From NCBI RefSeq assembly GCF_017353175.1, contig NZ_JAFMYW010000008.1, positions 124,001 through 188,000 of the forward strand: 64,000 bases of DNA, in the 5' to 3' direction. The stretch comes from Fibrella forsythiae (lineage in GTDB: Bacteria; Bacteroidota; Bacteroidia; Cytophagales; Spirosomataceae). Below, piece by piece: positions 1 to 6,810 of the stretch (position 1 is the first letter of the stretch; each line of letters begins with the position of its first letter). The position numbers were made by a program, and so were the translations under genes. The notes beneath the pieces are model-generated. The model was not told the origin of the DNA and ran no database searches. It saw nothing but the letters and a program-made list of their open reading frames with translations.

Positions 1-43
1 CGTACTGCTCGATGGCGTGTTGTGTGAGATTAAGAGAAGACAT
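1..43 (-). CDS. Start of an unidentified mobile-element gene (partial)
   Basis: The reverse strand opens with an ATG at 43 followed by 14 sense codons (MSSLNLTQHAIEQY) that run off the window. A purine-rich GGGTAAAAAG precedes the ATG at a distance suited to a ribosome binding site. The gene is co-directional with the VapE and integrase genes, so it is probably the next gene of the same element. Too little is visible to assign a function. Confidence 0.45.
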   Translation of the reverse strand, partial: MSSLNLTQHAIEQY

Positions 44-190
44 CTTTTTACCCTGTGGGGGGTGTGTGGTGAACGACTTTCACTGTATTCCCTCTCATGA
101 CTTAAAGTTGGAATAGTACTAAAAAAATCATCTAATTAGTTGGCCAAAATGACTAAAAAATAAAAAATTTACAAACCTTTTCAAAACATG

Positions 191-409
191 ATCACTACAC
201 CACTACATCACTACAATCCAATCGTATTTTTTTGACTATCAATGAGTTAATTACTCGAAAACGTTGTAGCGATTGTAGTGATTAGTTTGAATTAGCCCCT
301 TTTTTGTAGTGATTCGTAGTGATCCAGTTGAATCGTATTCACTACAAACTAATCAGCTATAAATCAGAATTTTAGATGACTATACATAGTTCTGTAGTGA
401 TGTAGTGAT
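191..409. repeat. Iteron-like cluster of GTAGTGAT octamers
   Basis: Ten copies of GTAGTGAT/ATCACTAC lie in 219 bp of AT-rich non-coding DNA. Three are tandem in ATCACTAC orientation (191-198, 199-206, 207-214). Two at 266-273 and 275-282, two at 306-313 and 316-323, and a tandem pair at 394-401 and 402-409 are in the opposite orientation, and one inverted copy is at 338-345. Seven copies are exact and three have one mismatch. The block fills the gap (44-435) between the partial gene and the VapE-like gene. Iterated sites next to a replication-type helicase gene suggest an initiator-binding origin or an autoregulatory operator. That role is inferred. Confidence 0.8.
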
Positions 410-435
410 CAACTTTCCAAAACTTTATTTTTTAG

Positions 436-1770
436 CTAGTCAAAGAGTTGAAGCCAGTACGCATTTATTGGATAGGTACAATCTGACCGTCTAGCTGACG
501 TAAGTGCGAAGCCCATGGATTGCAAGGCTTTTCCCATGTTTCGACTATTGATTCCTCCCGTTTTCCCCTCATACCGGTTTTGGAGCCATTGGACCAGTTC
601 ACCAGCCATCAGGAAGTGAGCATCGACTTGCTGCGGGACGGCGGGTTTGAAATGCCGGGATATGTATTCTCGCTCTGCCGTGATGAGCATATGCTGGCTA
701 TTGTGCCGTTCAGATTGATCGATCTCTTCGCGGCTCATCTGAAAGAAAAAACCGTTTTTGAGTAGGGCGTACGCTTGCGACCAGACCAGGTTGATATCGA
801 TGTTCCGAGCGTAGCCTTTCGGACCGCCGTTGTCGTGCTGAATATCATAGATTTGCATAACCAGCCAACGCACATTTCCCGTCTCATCGGTCAGAAAGTT
901 GGCCTGGTTCGTCGAGCCAAAAAAGCTCGCCCGGCGCTTGTCAGGCATCGCTTTGCGGGCAAACGGACGGCGGACCTTCACCTTATCTTCGGTCAGGATG
1001 GCTTTGAACTTGCTGATATCGAATTTGGAGAACGCAGCCAACTCATCCAGGTTAATAATGAAATTTTCACATAGAGCAATCTTGGAATCCGTTCCCCCTT
1101 TAGCCAGATCGATGTGTTCGGTGTAATACGCCTCCAGGGCAGCGGGCAGATGGAAACGGGTAAACGATGACTTACCATCGTTTTGCTTGCCCACCAGCAC
1201 GAAACATTGCTTGTTGAATGGAATCACTCCAATCCCACAGGCAACGGCCCGGACCAGCCATTTTCTGTACTGAGACAGAAACCAGGTATTATCCCGCGCT
1301 TTGACATAGCTAGCCAACTGAGCGATGTAATCCGGCTTTGTCTCATCCCAAGCGGGCAGAGTCTCGAAATATTCTTTGATGGGATCGTAGGTGGGTACGT
1401 AGCTGGAACGCATCAAGGCCATCAGCTCTTTGTCAAATCCTTTAAAACCCGCTTCGTACAACTCGACCATTATCGTGTTCTCGTTGAGTGGCTTAAATGG
1501 CCCTGTCTTCTGACCCTTTCTGGACTTAGCACGGGCCTCGATTTCGTTGGCGACTACATCGAGTCGAAACTCATAGCGATAATCCAGGTAGCGCCGAATA
1601 CGAATAATTTTGGGTTCATTCTCGTCCTCATCTTGTAGAGCCGTAACTGGAGGCGCAACGACCGTACTGGGCGGCAAGTCAGGAGTAGGCTGGCCACTAC
1701 CAGTAGGGGCTTCGGTAGCTGAGGTAGAAAAGGAAAGGTTAGGAATAGCGGAGTGATCTTGGGTACGCAT
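436..1770 (-). CDS. VapE-family (virulence-associated E) SF3-like helicase/ATPase
   Basis: This 444-residue protein has a low-complexity Pro/Thr/Ser N-terminus (about residues 1-50) followed by a VapE-type P-loop domain. The Walker A motif GKQNDGKSS is near residues 194-202, a Walker B-like IINLDEL near 238-244, and a sensor-like FFGSTNQ follows. VapE proteins of phages, satellites and integrative elements resemble primase-associated SF3 helicases and are thought to help start element replication. The frame stays open to a TTG at 1833, but an intrinsic terminator hairpin (1785-1820) of the upstream integrase gene lies inside that extension, so I chose the ATG at 1770. The iteron-like octamer cluster begins just downstream of the stop codon, which fits a replication module. 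Family assignment is good; the exact role is inferred. Confidence 0.85.
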   Translation of the reverse strand: MRTQDHSAIPNLSFSTSATEAPTGSGQPTPDLPPSTVVAPPVTALQDEDENEPKIIRIRRYLDYRYEFRLDVVANEIEARAKSRKGQKTGPFKPLNENTIMVELYEAGFKGFDKELMALMRSSYVPTYDPIKEYFETLPAWDETKPDYIAQLASYVKARDNTWFLSQYRKWLVRAVACGIGVIPFNKQCFVLVGKQNDGKSSFTRFHLPAALEAYYTEHIDLAKGGTDSKIALCENFIINLDELAAFSKFDISKFKAILTEDKVKVRRPFARKAMPDKRRASFFGSTNQANFLTDETGNVRWLVMQIYDIQHDNGGPKGYARNIDINLVWSQAYALLKNGFFFQMSREEIDQSERHNSQHMLITAEREYISRHFKPAVPQQVDAHFLMAGELVQWLQNRYEGKTGGINSRNMGKALQSMGFALTSARRSDCTYPINAYWLQLFD

Positions 1771-1784
1771 ATAGGTAAAAGATG

Positions 1785-1820
1785 AAACCCCGTACCGCGT
1801 TAGGAGCCGGTACGGGGTTT
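1785..1820 (-). terminator. Intrinsic terminator after the left integrase
   Basis: A perfect 12-bp inverted repeat, AAACCCCGTACC and GGTACGGGGTTT, has a 12-nt loop. It starts about 17 nt past the integrase stop codon on the minus strand and is followed by TCATCTTTT. It separates the integrase from the VapE-like gene and argues against a VapE start upstream of 1770. Confidence 0.7.
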
Positions 1821-1836
1821 GGTGAATGGTCAAGCA

Positions 1837-3114
1837 CTAAGCACTGTGGCGGGGTTGGCTGAGGGGCACGGTGAACATACCCACCCGGCTCATCTCGGCA
1901 TCTACCCGCTTGTCATAAATGCGGGCGTAGTGCTTCTGCGTAGTACCGATTTTAGTATGGCCTAAAATCTGCTGCACCACCTCGATACTAAAACCTGCAT
2001 TGAGAAACAGGGACCCCGCCGTTTTGCGGCAGATCTTGCAGGTTAGCCGGTGAGGGAAGTCAATGGCATCCTGAAGCACCTTTAGAAACAGATTGATATA
2101 GGCGTGCGTCGGCATCCGGCAGGGATTACTATAGCGGGCCAGTAGGTCAGCTACGCCGGGCAAGAGCGGTATCTGAGCCTGCACTGCCGTTTTACCCCGG
2201 TGAACGATGATCTTCTGCCCACCGCCCAGCAGACTCACCATGTACTTGGCCGGATCATCAAGTACCTGGCGCAGATCAGCCGGGTCAAGCCCGGTATAAC
2301 ACATCATCAGGGCCGCGTCGCGCACCGTGGCCAGCGTCCCGGTCAGGGGCAGTTTAGCCAGGCGGTCAATGTGCACATCCTCCAAAAAGTAAATGGGCTT
2401 ACTAGGCCCTTGCCGTAGCTTGAGACTGCTCAGCGGGTTGACTTCCAAATGACCCTCCTCGATCATGAAGTCTAGCACCGCCACCAGTTGCTTGACGTAG
2501 ATGCTGGCCGTAGTCCGGTTCATCTTAGGCAGTCCGCTGGGCGTTTTTAGCTTCAGTAGATAATCCAGATAAGCCTTGGCCCACTTGATATTGATCTGAC
2601 CCAAGGGTAAATCTTTGGCCCGGTGAACGGCCTTCACAAAACCCGTCAGGTGAGCCGCGCCAAAGCGCCATTTTTTAAGCGTCGTTTGCTGGCGCTGCTC
2701 AACGGTGGTCAAGCAGGCGATAAAGGCCCGAAAACCGTCCAGGAGCATAGGCTGAACCTGCACCTTGGCAATAAAAGCCGAACGGATCGTCTCAGCGGTC
2801 GGCGTAAATTTGCCCTCCTCCGTTTGTTCCAGCAGAATGCGTAGATGTCGATCATACACTAGCTGCAGCTGCTTGTTAAGCAGGCGTATTTCGTCAGTGG
2901 TGCCAAAGAAGCACTGGGCTTTCTGGCTCCACTGATCAGGCCTGCCGTAGACTTTGGAGCCGTGGCGGGAACGAGCAGGCACTTCATTGACCGTCACCAA
3001 GATCATCACTTGTTGACGTTTTTCTTTGGGTAAGGCCTTAGTCTGTTTGCTTTTGCGAAAGGAAAAAAGGAGCCTAATCCCCGCCGTTTCATGGGGGTAT
3101 GCTAGAGAAGCCAT
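1837..3114 (-). CDS. Tyrosine recombinase/integrase with altered catalytic residues
   Basis: This 425-residue site-specific recombinase has an arm-binding N-terminal part (about 1-115), a SAM-like core-binding domain (about 120-225) and a C-terminal catalytic domain (about 245-405). The nucleophile is Tyr396 (KHYARI), preceded by His386 in ILGHTKI. Arg363 lies in KICRKT. The first catalytic Arg, normally in TGLRxSDL, is Asp277 (TGLDPADL), and the His of HxxR is Lys360. Loss of the first Arg is known in the IntDOT group of Bacteroides conjugative transposons, so the enzyme may still work. It sits between an unknown 194-residue gene and the VapE-like gene on one strand. It is only distantly related to the second integrase at 5100-6278. 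Confidence 0.88.
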   Translation of the reverse strand: MASLAYPHETAGIRLLFSFRKSKQTKALPKEKRQQVMILVTVNEVPARSRHGSKVYGRPDQWSQKAQCFFGTTDEIRLLNKQLQLVYDRHLRILLEQTEEGKFTPTAETIRSAFIAKVQVQPMLLDGFRAFIACLTTVEQRQQTTLKKWRFGAAHLTGFVKAVHRAKDLPLGQINIKWAKAYLDYLLKLKTPSGLPKMNRTTASIYVKQLVAVLDFMIEEGHLEVNPLSSLKLRQGPSKPIYFLEDVHIDRLAKLPLTGTLATVRDAALMMCYTGLDPADLRQVLDDPAKYMVSLLGGGQKIIVHRGKTAVQAQIPLLPGVADLLARYSNPCRMPTHAYINLFLKVLQDAIDFPHRLTCKICRKTAGSLFLNAGFSIEVVQQILGHTKIGTTQKHYARIYDKRVDAEMSRVGMFTVPLSQPRHSA

Positions 3115-3167
3115 ACGTTCGATGATTTAGGCCTGGCCACCAGGGGCAACCAGGCGTTGGGTTGGGA

Positions 3168-3752
3168 TTAGGCCTGGGGAAGAATAAGCTTGGATTCGAG
3201 CGAATTGATTAGTTCGTGGAGCTGCCAAAGCCGGGCGCTGGCCTGCTCGATAGTCAGTTGGCCGCTAGCCTGGTCCTCCTTGATGAGGGCTACCCACTGG
3301 GGGAAGTCGGCCCGGCAATCGCGCAGGAAGCCATGCACGCCAATGATCTGCTCAATGAGGGTGCGGGTAATGGGGAGTCCCGTGGCAATGGCTTCGCCAA
3401 AGAGGGAAAATAGCCTTGATCGCAAATGTTGTTCTAAGAGCCAAGCGTCAAGATTTCTCAGTGGGAGAATGCCCCACTCATTGACTTCCCAGGTGAAGCA
3501 CTGGATATTGGTGGGCACCCACAGGAAGTCGGAGTCTTCGGGCAGATTGGACGTTACAAACAAGCGCAGTTGATTGAGTGCACCATCGCTCAGAGCGGCT
3601 AGGCGGAACTCGAAGGGCTGATGGGCCTGAGTTTGTGGCCTGATCTTACCGCTGGGTAAAGCGGTAGCAGTACTCGGTCTGTTATGCCGGATTCTAAAAA
3701 CCTTTTTGTATTTTTGCATCGTTGATTTTGCCTTTCCTTCGGCGTTCGACAT
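3168..3752 (-). CDS. Unknown mobile-element protein
   Basis: I do not recognise this 194-residue protein. The first 45 residues are basic and Pro/Thr-rich (KKVFRIRHNRPST). The rest looks globular with several helices and no membrane segment or signal peptide. A second Met at 3719 would give a 183-residue product beginning MQKYKKVF. The first ATG (3752) abuts the base of a hairpin (3753-3784) and leaves no room for a ribosome binding site, so the second Met is possible. It is co-directional with and 53 nt upstream of the integrase, so it may be co-transcribed and help in recombination or element control. No function is claimed. Confidence 0.65.
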   Translation of the reverse strand: MSNAEGKAKSTMQKYKKVFRIRHNRPSTATALPSGKIRPQTQAHQPFEFRLAALSDGALNQLRLFVTSNLPEDSDFLWVPTNIQCFTWEVNEWGILPLRNLDAWLLEQHLRSRLFSLFGEAIATGLPITRTLIEQIIGVHGFLRDCRADFPQWVALIKEDQASGQLTIEQASARLWQLHELINSLESKLILPQA

Positions 3753-3784
3753 AGCCCGGTTTGTGTTGGTAGCACAATCGGGCT
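3709..3784 (+). promoter_or_regulatory. Promoter-like box and hairpin antisense to the 194-residue gene start
   Basis: On the plus strand TATTTTTG (3709-3716) matches the Bacteroidota -7 consensus TAnnTTTG, though no good -33 TTG is visible. About 40 nt downstream an inverted repeat, AGCCCGGTTTGTG (3753-3765) and CACAATCGGGCT (3773-3784), is followed by TCTTTGTTT. Together they could make a short plus-strand RNA of about 70 nt, antisense to the 5' end of the minus-strand gene. Alternatively the hairpin may simply end or structure the minus-strand message after the HTH gene. Confidence 0.3.
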
Positions 3785-3850
3785 TCTTTGTTTAATACCC
3801 TCTCGAGCAATAGTTATGTTAGATAAGTGACTATTAATTGATCTCATGAC

Positions 3851-4153
3851 TCATATAGCCTGAGCACCAATAACTGGCTTTCCAGTCTCGATGAATTGCT
3901 GAATATCAGCCCTCCGAACGAAAACAATACGCCCTTGTGGGCCATCTGGCCGCACTAATGGAAAATAGTCTGCATTTGCCCATGCCCAAAATTTTGCTCT
4001 ACTAATACCAAATAGTTCCAACACTTCAGTTGGGCGCAGAAAGGGCTTTTGGTCAAGCGCTATCGTGACTCTTGATTTTTGCAACGGCTTTTGAGTGCGC
4101 TGCACCTCTTTTACTATGGTTTGTTTCATCCTGCTATGGCTCTTTAGGAGCAT
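3851..4153 (-). CDS. Excisionase-like helix-turn-helix DNA-binding protein
   Basis: This 100-residue protein has a winged-helix HTH of the MerR/HTH_17 (excisionase) type in residues about 37-92. The pattern is FLRPTEVLELFGISRAKFW, then a wing with GRIVFVRRADIQQFI. Such small proteins bend attachment-site DNA during excision or regulate integrase genes. A second Met at 4129 (MKQTIVKEV) is an alternative start. It lies between two integrase modules on the same strand, so its partner recombinase is not certain. DNA here is visibly more AT-rich than in the VapE and left-integrase part. Confidence 0.8.
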   Translation of the reverse strand: MLLKSHSRMKQTIVKEVQRTQKPLQKSRVTIALDQKPFLRPTEVLELFGISRAKFWAWANADYFPLVRPDGPQGRIVFVRRADIQQFIETGKPVIGAQAI

Positions 4154-4219
4154 TTACATACTTACAGGACAAATATTGATTACATAATATATACTACCAA
4201 AACATTTTACATAAATAAT

Positions 4220-5089
4220 TTAATAGGCTACATTTTCCACCAATTCATTAAGTACTCCGTATCTCTCACATAGAGCCTTAAAGCCCTGACGTACAGAGAA
4301 TAACACTTCTTCATTATCACAATATTCAATAAAGAGGTTATCAAACTCGGAGGATAGAAATAAACTTAAGGTTGGTAACCTCCGGGCACGTACTGCGAAG
4401 TTCTCTAAGTACTGATTTAATCTAAGAAGAGGTAGACCATATCTTTTAACTAAATCTTCAACATAGCTTCCTTTGACAGCATCGGCACGTATCCGGTTAT
4501 AAACTGAGAGGGGCAAGATGCCCGTCAAACTATCATGAATAGCTTCTCTGGTACTAAATGTTAAGCGAGCAACCCGGTCTATTGGATTGAATTCAGTGTC
4601 ATCAATTTTATAAGCTGTATTTAGCCACTGCCTAGTGGGGTATTGGTCATATTCATCACAAAACCAGCCCAAAAGGTCTAATGACCTAGCCTCATGGTAT
4701 TCCTGTATAAGGTATGATCCTATAATATATCGGATATCATACTTTTCAACAGAAAAACCCTGAAGTGCAATAGCTATCTTAAAGCTCTCATTATCAAACG
4801 GTTTGAAGGCAAGAATTCTCCTTTTAATTTCATTCGTTTCATCCTGGATAAGTGGCTTAATGGGCGCTTTTTGTAAAAACTCATCCAATTTTTCAGGGGG
4901 AACGTAGTGTTCAATCACACTTTTAATCTGGGCACTCTGCCGCTTAACAGTTATTCGTATGTACAATGGATAGCCTTCTAGAATCTTGTCTCCGTAGTAG
5001 AGTCGTCGAGACTTTAAACCTTTCTCCACGTAATATTTCACACCAATCTTTTGCCCGTATATATTTTGGTGTTCTGTTAGCTTATTCAT
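4220..5089 (-). CDS. Unknown protein downstream of the tRNA-associated integrase
   Basis: This 289-residue protein has no signal peptide, membrane segment or motif I recognise. It is rich in charged, Tyr and Leu residues and looks like a soluble alpha/beta or helical protein. I chose the ATG at 5089 (MNKLTEHQNIYGQ), 10 nt after the integrase stop. The longer open frame from 5158 would overlap the integrase end in another frame. The tight spacing suggests co-transcription with the integrase. The sequence is AT-rich, like the rest of 3830-6280, consistent with acquired DNA. No function assigned. Confidence 0.7.
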   Translation of the reverse strand: MNKLTEHQNIYGQKIGVKYYVEKGLKSRRLYYGDKILEGYPLYIRITVKRQSAQIKSVIEHYVPPEKLDEFLQKAPIKPLIQDETNEIKRRILAFKPFDNESFKIAIALQGFSVEKYDIRYIIGSYLIQEYHEARSLDLLGWFCDEYDQYPTRQWLNTAYKIDDTEFNPIDRVARLTFSTREAIHDSLTGILPLSVYNRIRADAVKGSYVEDLVKRYGLPLLRLNQYLENFAVRARRLPTLSLFLSSEFDNLFIEYCDNEEVLFSVRQGFKALCERYGVLNELVENVAY

Positions 5090-5099
5090 AATTAAAAGT

Positions 5100-6278
5100 T
5101 TACCATTTGATGACATTGGCAAGAGCCTGTTCCACATCAGAGCCAGCCAAGTGAACATATGTCATAGTCATCTTAATGTCAGCATGCCCAGCTAGACTTT
5201 GCACGACTGCCAAAGGCACTCCTCGACGCACTAAACATGTAATACCGCTGTGCCTGGCGCTATGAAACCCAATGTTGATCTTTGTAATCTCAGCGAGCTT
5301 TAACACATCTTTTAATCGGCGGTTCATGTGTTGAGCAGTCCGGCTGATAAATCGTTTACCGTCTACTGTTGGCCAATATTTTAGCAACAATTCCTGTGCT
5401 TTACCTCCATGCAACGTCCCTAAAGGAATACGAACTCTTTGCTTTGTCTTACACTGGACCTTTTCAATCAATAGCCCTTCAGCAGTTTTAACGACATGCT
5501 TGGGTGTGAGTGTAATGAGATCACTTACACGTAGCATCGTGTAGTACGCCAACAAAAATGCATCCCTGTAAATAGCTAATTGGATTTGTTCTTCATCTAA
5601 TGGAAGTAACTCTATACGCTTAATTTCTTCGTCAGTCAAAATTGCTTTATCAACGGCCTTACCCCTAATTTTGAACTGATCATAGGGATTGTGAGACAAG
5701 AGTCCACTTTTTACAGCCCGACTGATATAACGCTTTAGAATTTTATGTTCAGCTTCAACAGTGTTGTCATCTAGTTTAAAGCGACCACGCTTGGCCTGAT
5801 CGAACCTATTAATAAATGCAAAGGTCAAATCCCCAAATGCTACAGGCCCACCATGATGTAAATTCAGTCGATTTAACACTCTCCCACGCCGCTGATAAGT
5901 AACAGCAGCAATGCTAGGTTTATCTGCATCAATTTCAGCTCGCATATAAGCTGAAAACGTTTGTTTAGGTGCAGCTTCTTCCACGGTCAAATTGAGCATC
6001 AAGTCAAAATCTGCCAATGCAAAAACACGACCATGTGTGGCGGGGAAGTAGCTCTCGAAGTTTTTCAACTCCATAAGCCGCTGCATTATCTGCCGATTAG
6101 CTTGAGTATTGTTTTTGATCTCCCGGCTCTTGGGATTCCACTCTTGTGGAGTGATCCGAACATCGGTACTGAAATAGCGACGTGGACAGTTTTTCTGGTA
6201 AACTTCGATTTGTACTAATGCTTTACCCTCTGAGTTGAGCTTATTCTTACGATTGAATACAAGTTTATAGCTGACCAT
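5100..6278 (-). CDS. Tyrosine recombinase/integrase next to tRNA-Asp
   Basis: This 392-residue phage-type integrase has an N-terminal arm-binding domain (about 1-75: MVSYKLVFNRKNKLN, EGKALVQIEVY, STDVRITPQEW), a core-binding domain (about 105-205) and a catalytic domain (about 215-385). The catalytic set is complete: Arg250 (MLRVSDL), His339 and Arg342 (HSARHSG), His365 (AGHADI) and Tyr374 (TYVHL). I chose the ATG at 6278; the open frame runs up to 6407, but the extra residues do not resemble an integrase. It lies immediately beside the 3' end of tRNA-Asp, the classic position for an integrase that recombines at a tRNA gene. It probably drove insertion of this element. Confidence 0.93.
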   Translation of the reverse strand: MVSYKLVFNRKNKLNSEGKALVQIEVYQKNCPRRYFSTDVRITPQEWNPKSREIKNNTQANRQIMQRLMELKNFESYFPATHGRVFALADFDLMLNLTVEEAAPKQTFSAYMRAEIDADKPSIAAVTYQRRGRVLNRLNLHHGGPVAFGDLTFAFINRFDQAKRGRFKLDDNTVEAEHKILKRYISRAVKSGLLSHNPYDQFKIRGKAVDKAILTDEEIKRIELLPLDEEQIQLAIYRDAFLLAYYTMLRVSDLITLTPKHVVKTAEGLLIEKVQCKTKQRVRIPLGTLHGGKAQELLLKYWPTVDGKRFISRTAQHMNRRLKDVLKLAEITKINIGFHSARHSGITCLVRRGVPLAVVQSLAGHADIKMTMTYVHLAGSDVEQALANVIKW

Positions 6279-6338
6279 CGAATTGTGTTTTAAACAGTGA
6301 TGGGCCAAACCTACGCGGCAAGTACTAGATAAAACCGG

Positions 6339-6360
6339 GTAGCAAACGAGTAGCAAACGA
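6339..6360. repeat. Tandem 11-bp direct repeat upstream of the integrase
   Basis: GTAGCAAACGA occurs twice back to back (6339-6349 and 6350-6360), between the integrase start (6278) and the tRNA 3' end (6468). Short direct repeats beside a tRNA-type attachment site often act as arm-type binding sites for the integrase. That function is inferred. Confidence 0.5.
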
Positions 6361-6423
6361 GGAGATATGTAAAACATCCTAACGCGCTCTAATAAACAAA
6401 AAGCCAAATCAGGAAAATATCAA

Positions 6424-6456
6424 AAAAGCCTGTAAGTGACTAACCTACAGGCTTTT
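6424..6456 (-). terminator. Terminator of tRNA-Asp
   Basis: A perfect 11-bp inverted repeat, AAAAGCCTGTA and TACAGGCTTTT, has an 11-nt loop and a run of T on the minus strand. It lies 12 nt past the tRNA CCA end. A-rich DNA on the other side means it could also stop plus-strand transcription. Confidence 0.8.
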
Positions 6457-6467
6457 AATTTTAAATC

Positions 6468-6544
6468 TGGCGGTCCGGACGGGACTCGAACCCGCGACCT
6501 CCGCCGTGACAGGGCGGCATTCTAACCAACTGAACTACCGAACC
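6468..6544 (-). tRNA. tRNA-Asp (GTC)
   Basis: The reverse complement folds as a tRNA. The acceptor stem GGTTCGG pairs with CCGGACC, with one G-U pair. The D-arm has AGTTGGTTAGA, the anticodon loop CTGTCAC gives anticodon GTC, and the T-arm is GCGGGTTCGAGTCCCGT. The discriminator is G, and the terminal CCA is encoded (6468-6470). The length is 77 nt including CCA. A promoter is visible upstream and a terminator downstream. The gene borders the mobile element and is intact, as expected when the element carries a replacement 3' end. Confidence 0.97.
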
Positions 6545-6595
6545 AGATTATTATTTCGAAGCCAGACGTCGTTGCCGTTGTCCTTTATCGTGGTG

Positions 6596-6626
6596 CAAAA
6601 GTAGGGTGCCGATATACTCGGCGCAA
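6596..6626 (-). promoter_or_regulatory. Promoter of tRNA-Asp
   Basis: On the minus strand TTG (6626-6624) is followed after 20 nt by TACTTTTG (6603-6596), an exact match to the Bacteroidota primary sigma consensus TTG-N19/21-TAnnTTTG. The predicted start is near 6590, about 45 nt before the mature tRNA 5' end. Confidence 0.75.
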
Positions 6627-6810
6627 GCCTTGACCTTAAAAAAAACGACATTTTTTCACTAAAAAAGGCTTCTTGACTGGCTTACAGACAGATACAACGC
6701 AATCTTTTTTCGCCCAGGGCCACCATCCACTCAATTACCGCCAATTCATTTGGAGCGTGTTAGGGCAAAGGTTATATTTCAAATTGGTAGTCACCTTTCT
6801 CTATCTAGCT

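Larger units (their letters stand above)
1..6467. mobile_element. Right part of an integrative element inserted at tRNA-Asp
   Basis: All genes from the window start to the tRNA run on the minus strand and belong to element families: VapE helicase, two integrases, an excisionase-like HTH and unknowns. The complete tRNA-Asp marks the right boundary. I saw no second copy of the tRNA 3' segment within the window, so the other att site must lie further left. Base composition changes near 3830: the VapE and left-integrase part is close to the chromosome in GC, whereas 3830-6280 is clearly AT-richer. That suggests a composite or tandem pair of elements. Only one copy of the chromosome-wide GGTACGT motif occurs here. 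Confidence 0.75.

Noticed and set aside
191-409. Possible CRISPR array
   Set aside because: The repeat unit is only 8 bp, occurs in both orientations with irregular spacing, and no cas genes are near.
1771-1833. N-terminal extension of the VapE gene from a TTG start
   Set aside because: An intrinsic terminator stem for the integrase lies inside the extension, and the residues are not VapE-like.
3599-3847. 82-residue minus-strand frame
   Set aside because: It overlaps the 194-residue gene in another frame and the hairpin, with no recognisable features.
6279-6407. Longer integrase starting near 6407
   Set aside because: The extra residues are hydrophobic and Cys-rich, unlike integrase arm domains, and cover the direct repeats of the att region.
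1-6467. Second tRNA-Asp fragment (left att site) inside the window
   Set aside because: I searched by eye for the T-arm and acceptor sequence of the tRNA and found no second copy; it should lie left of the window.
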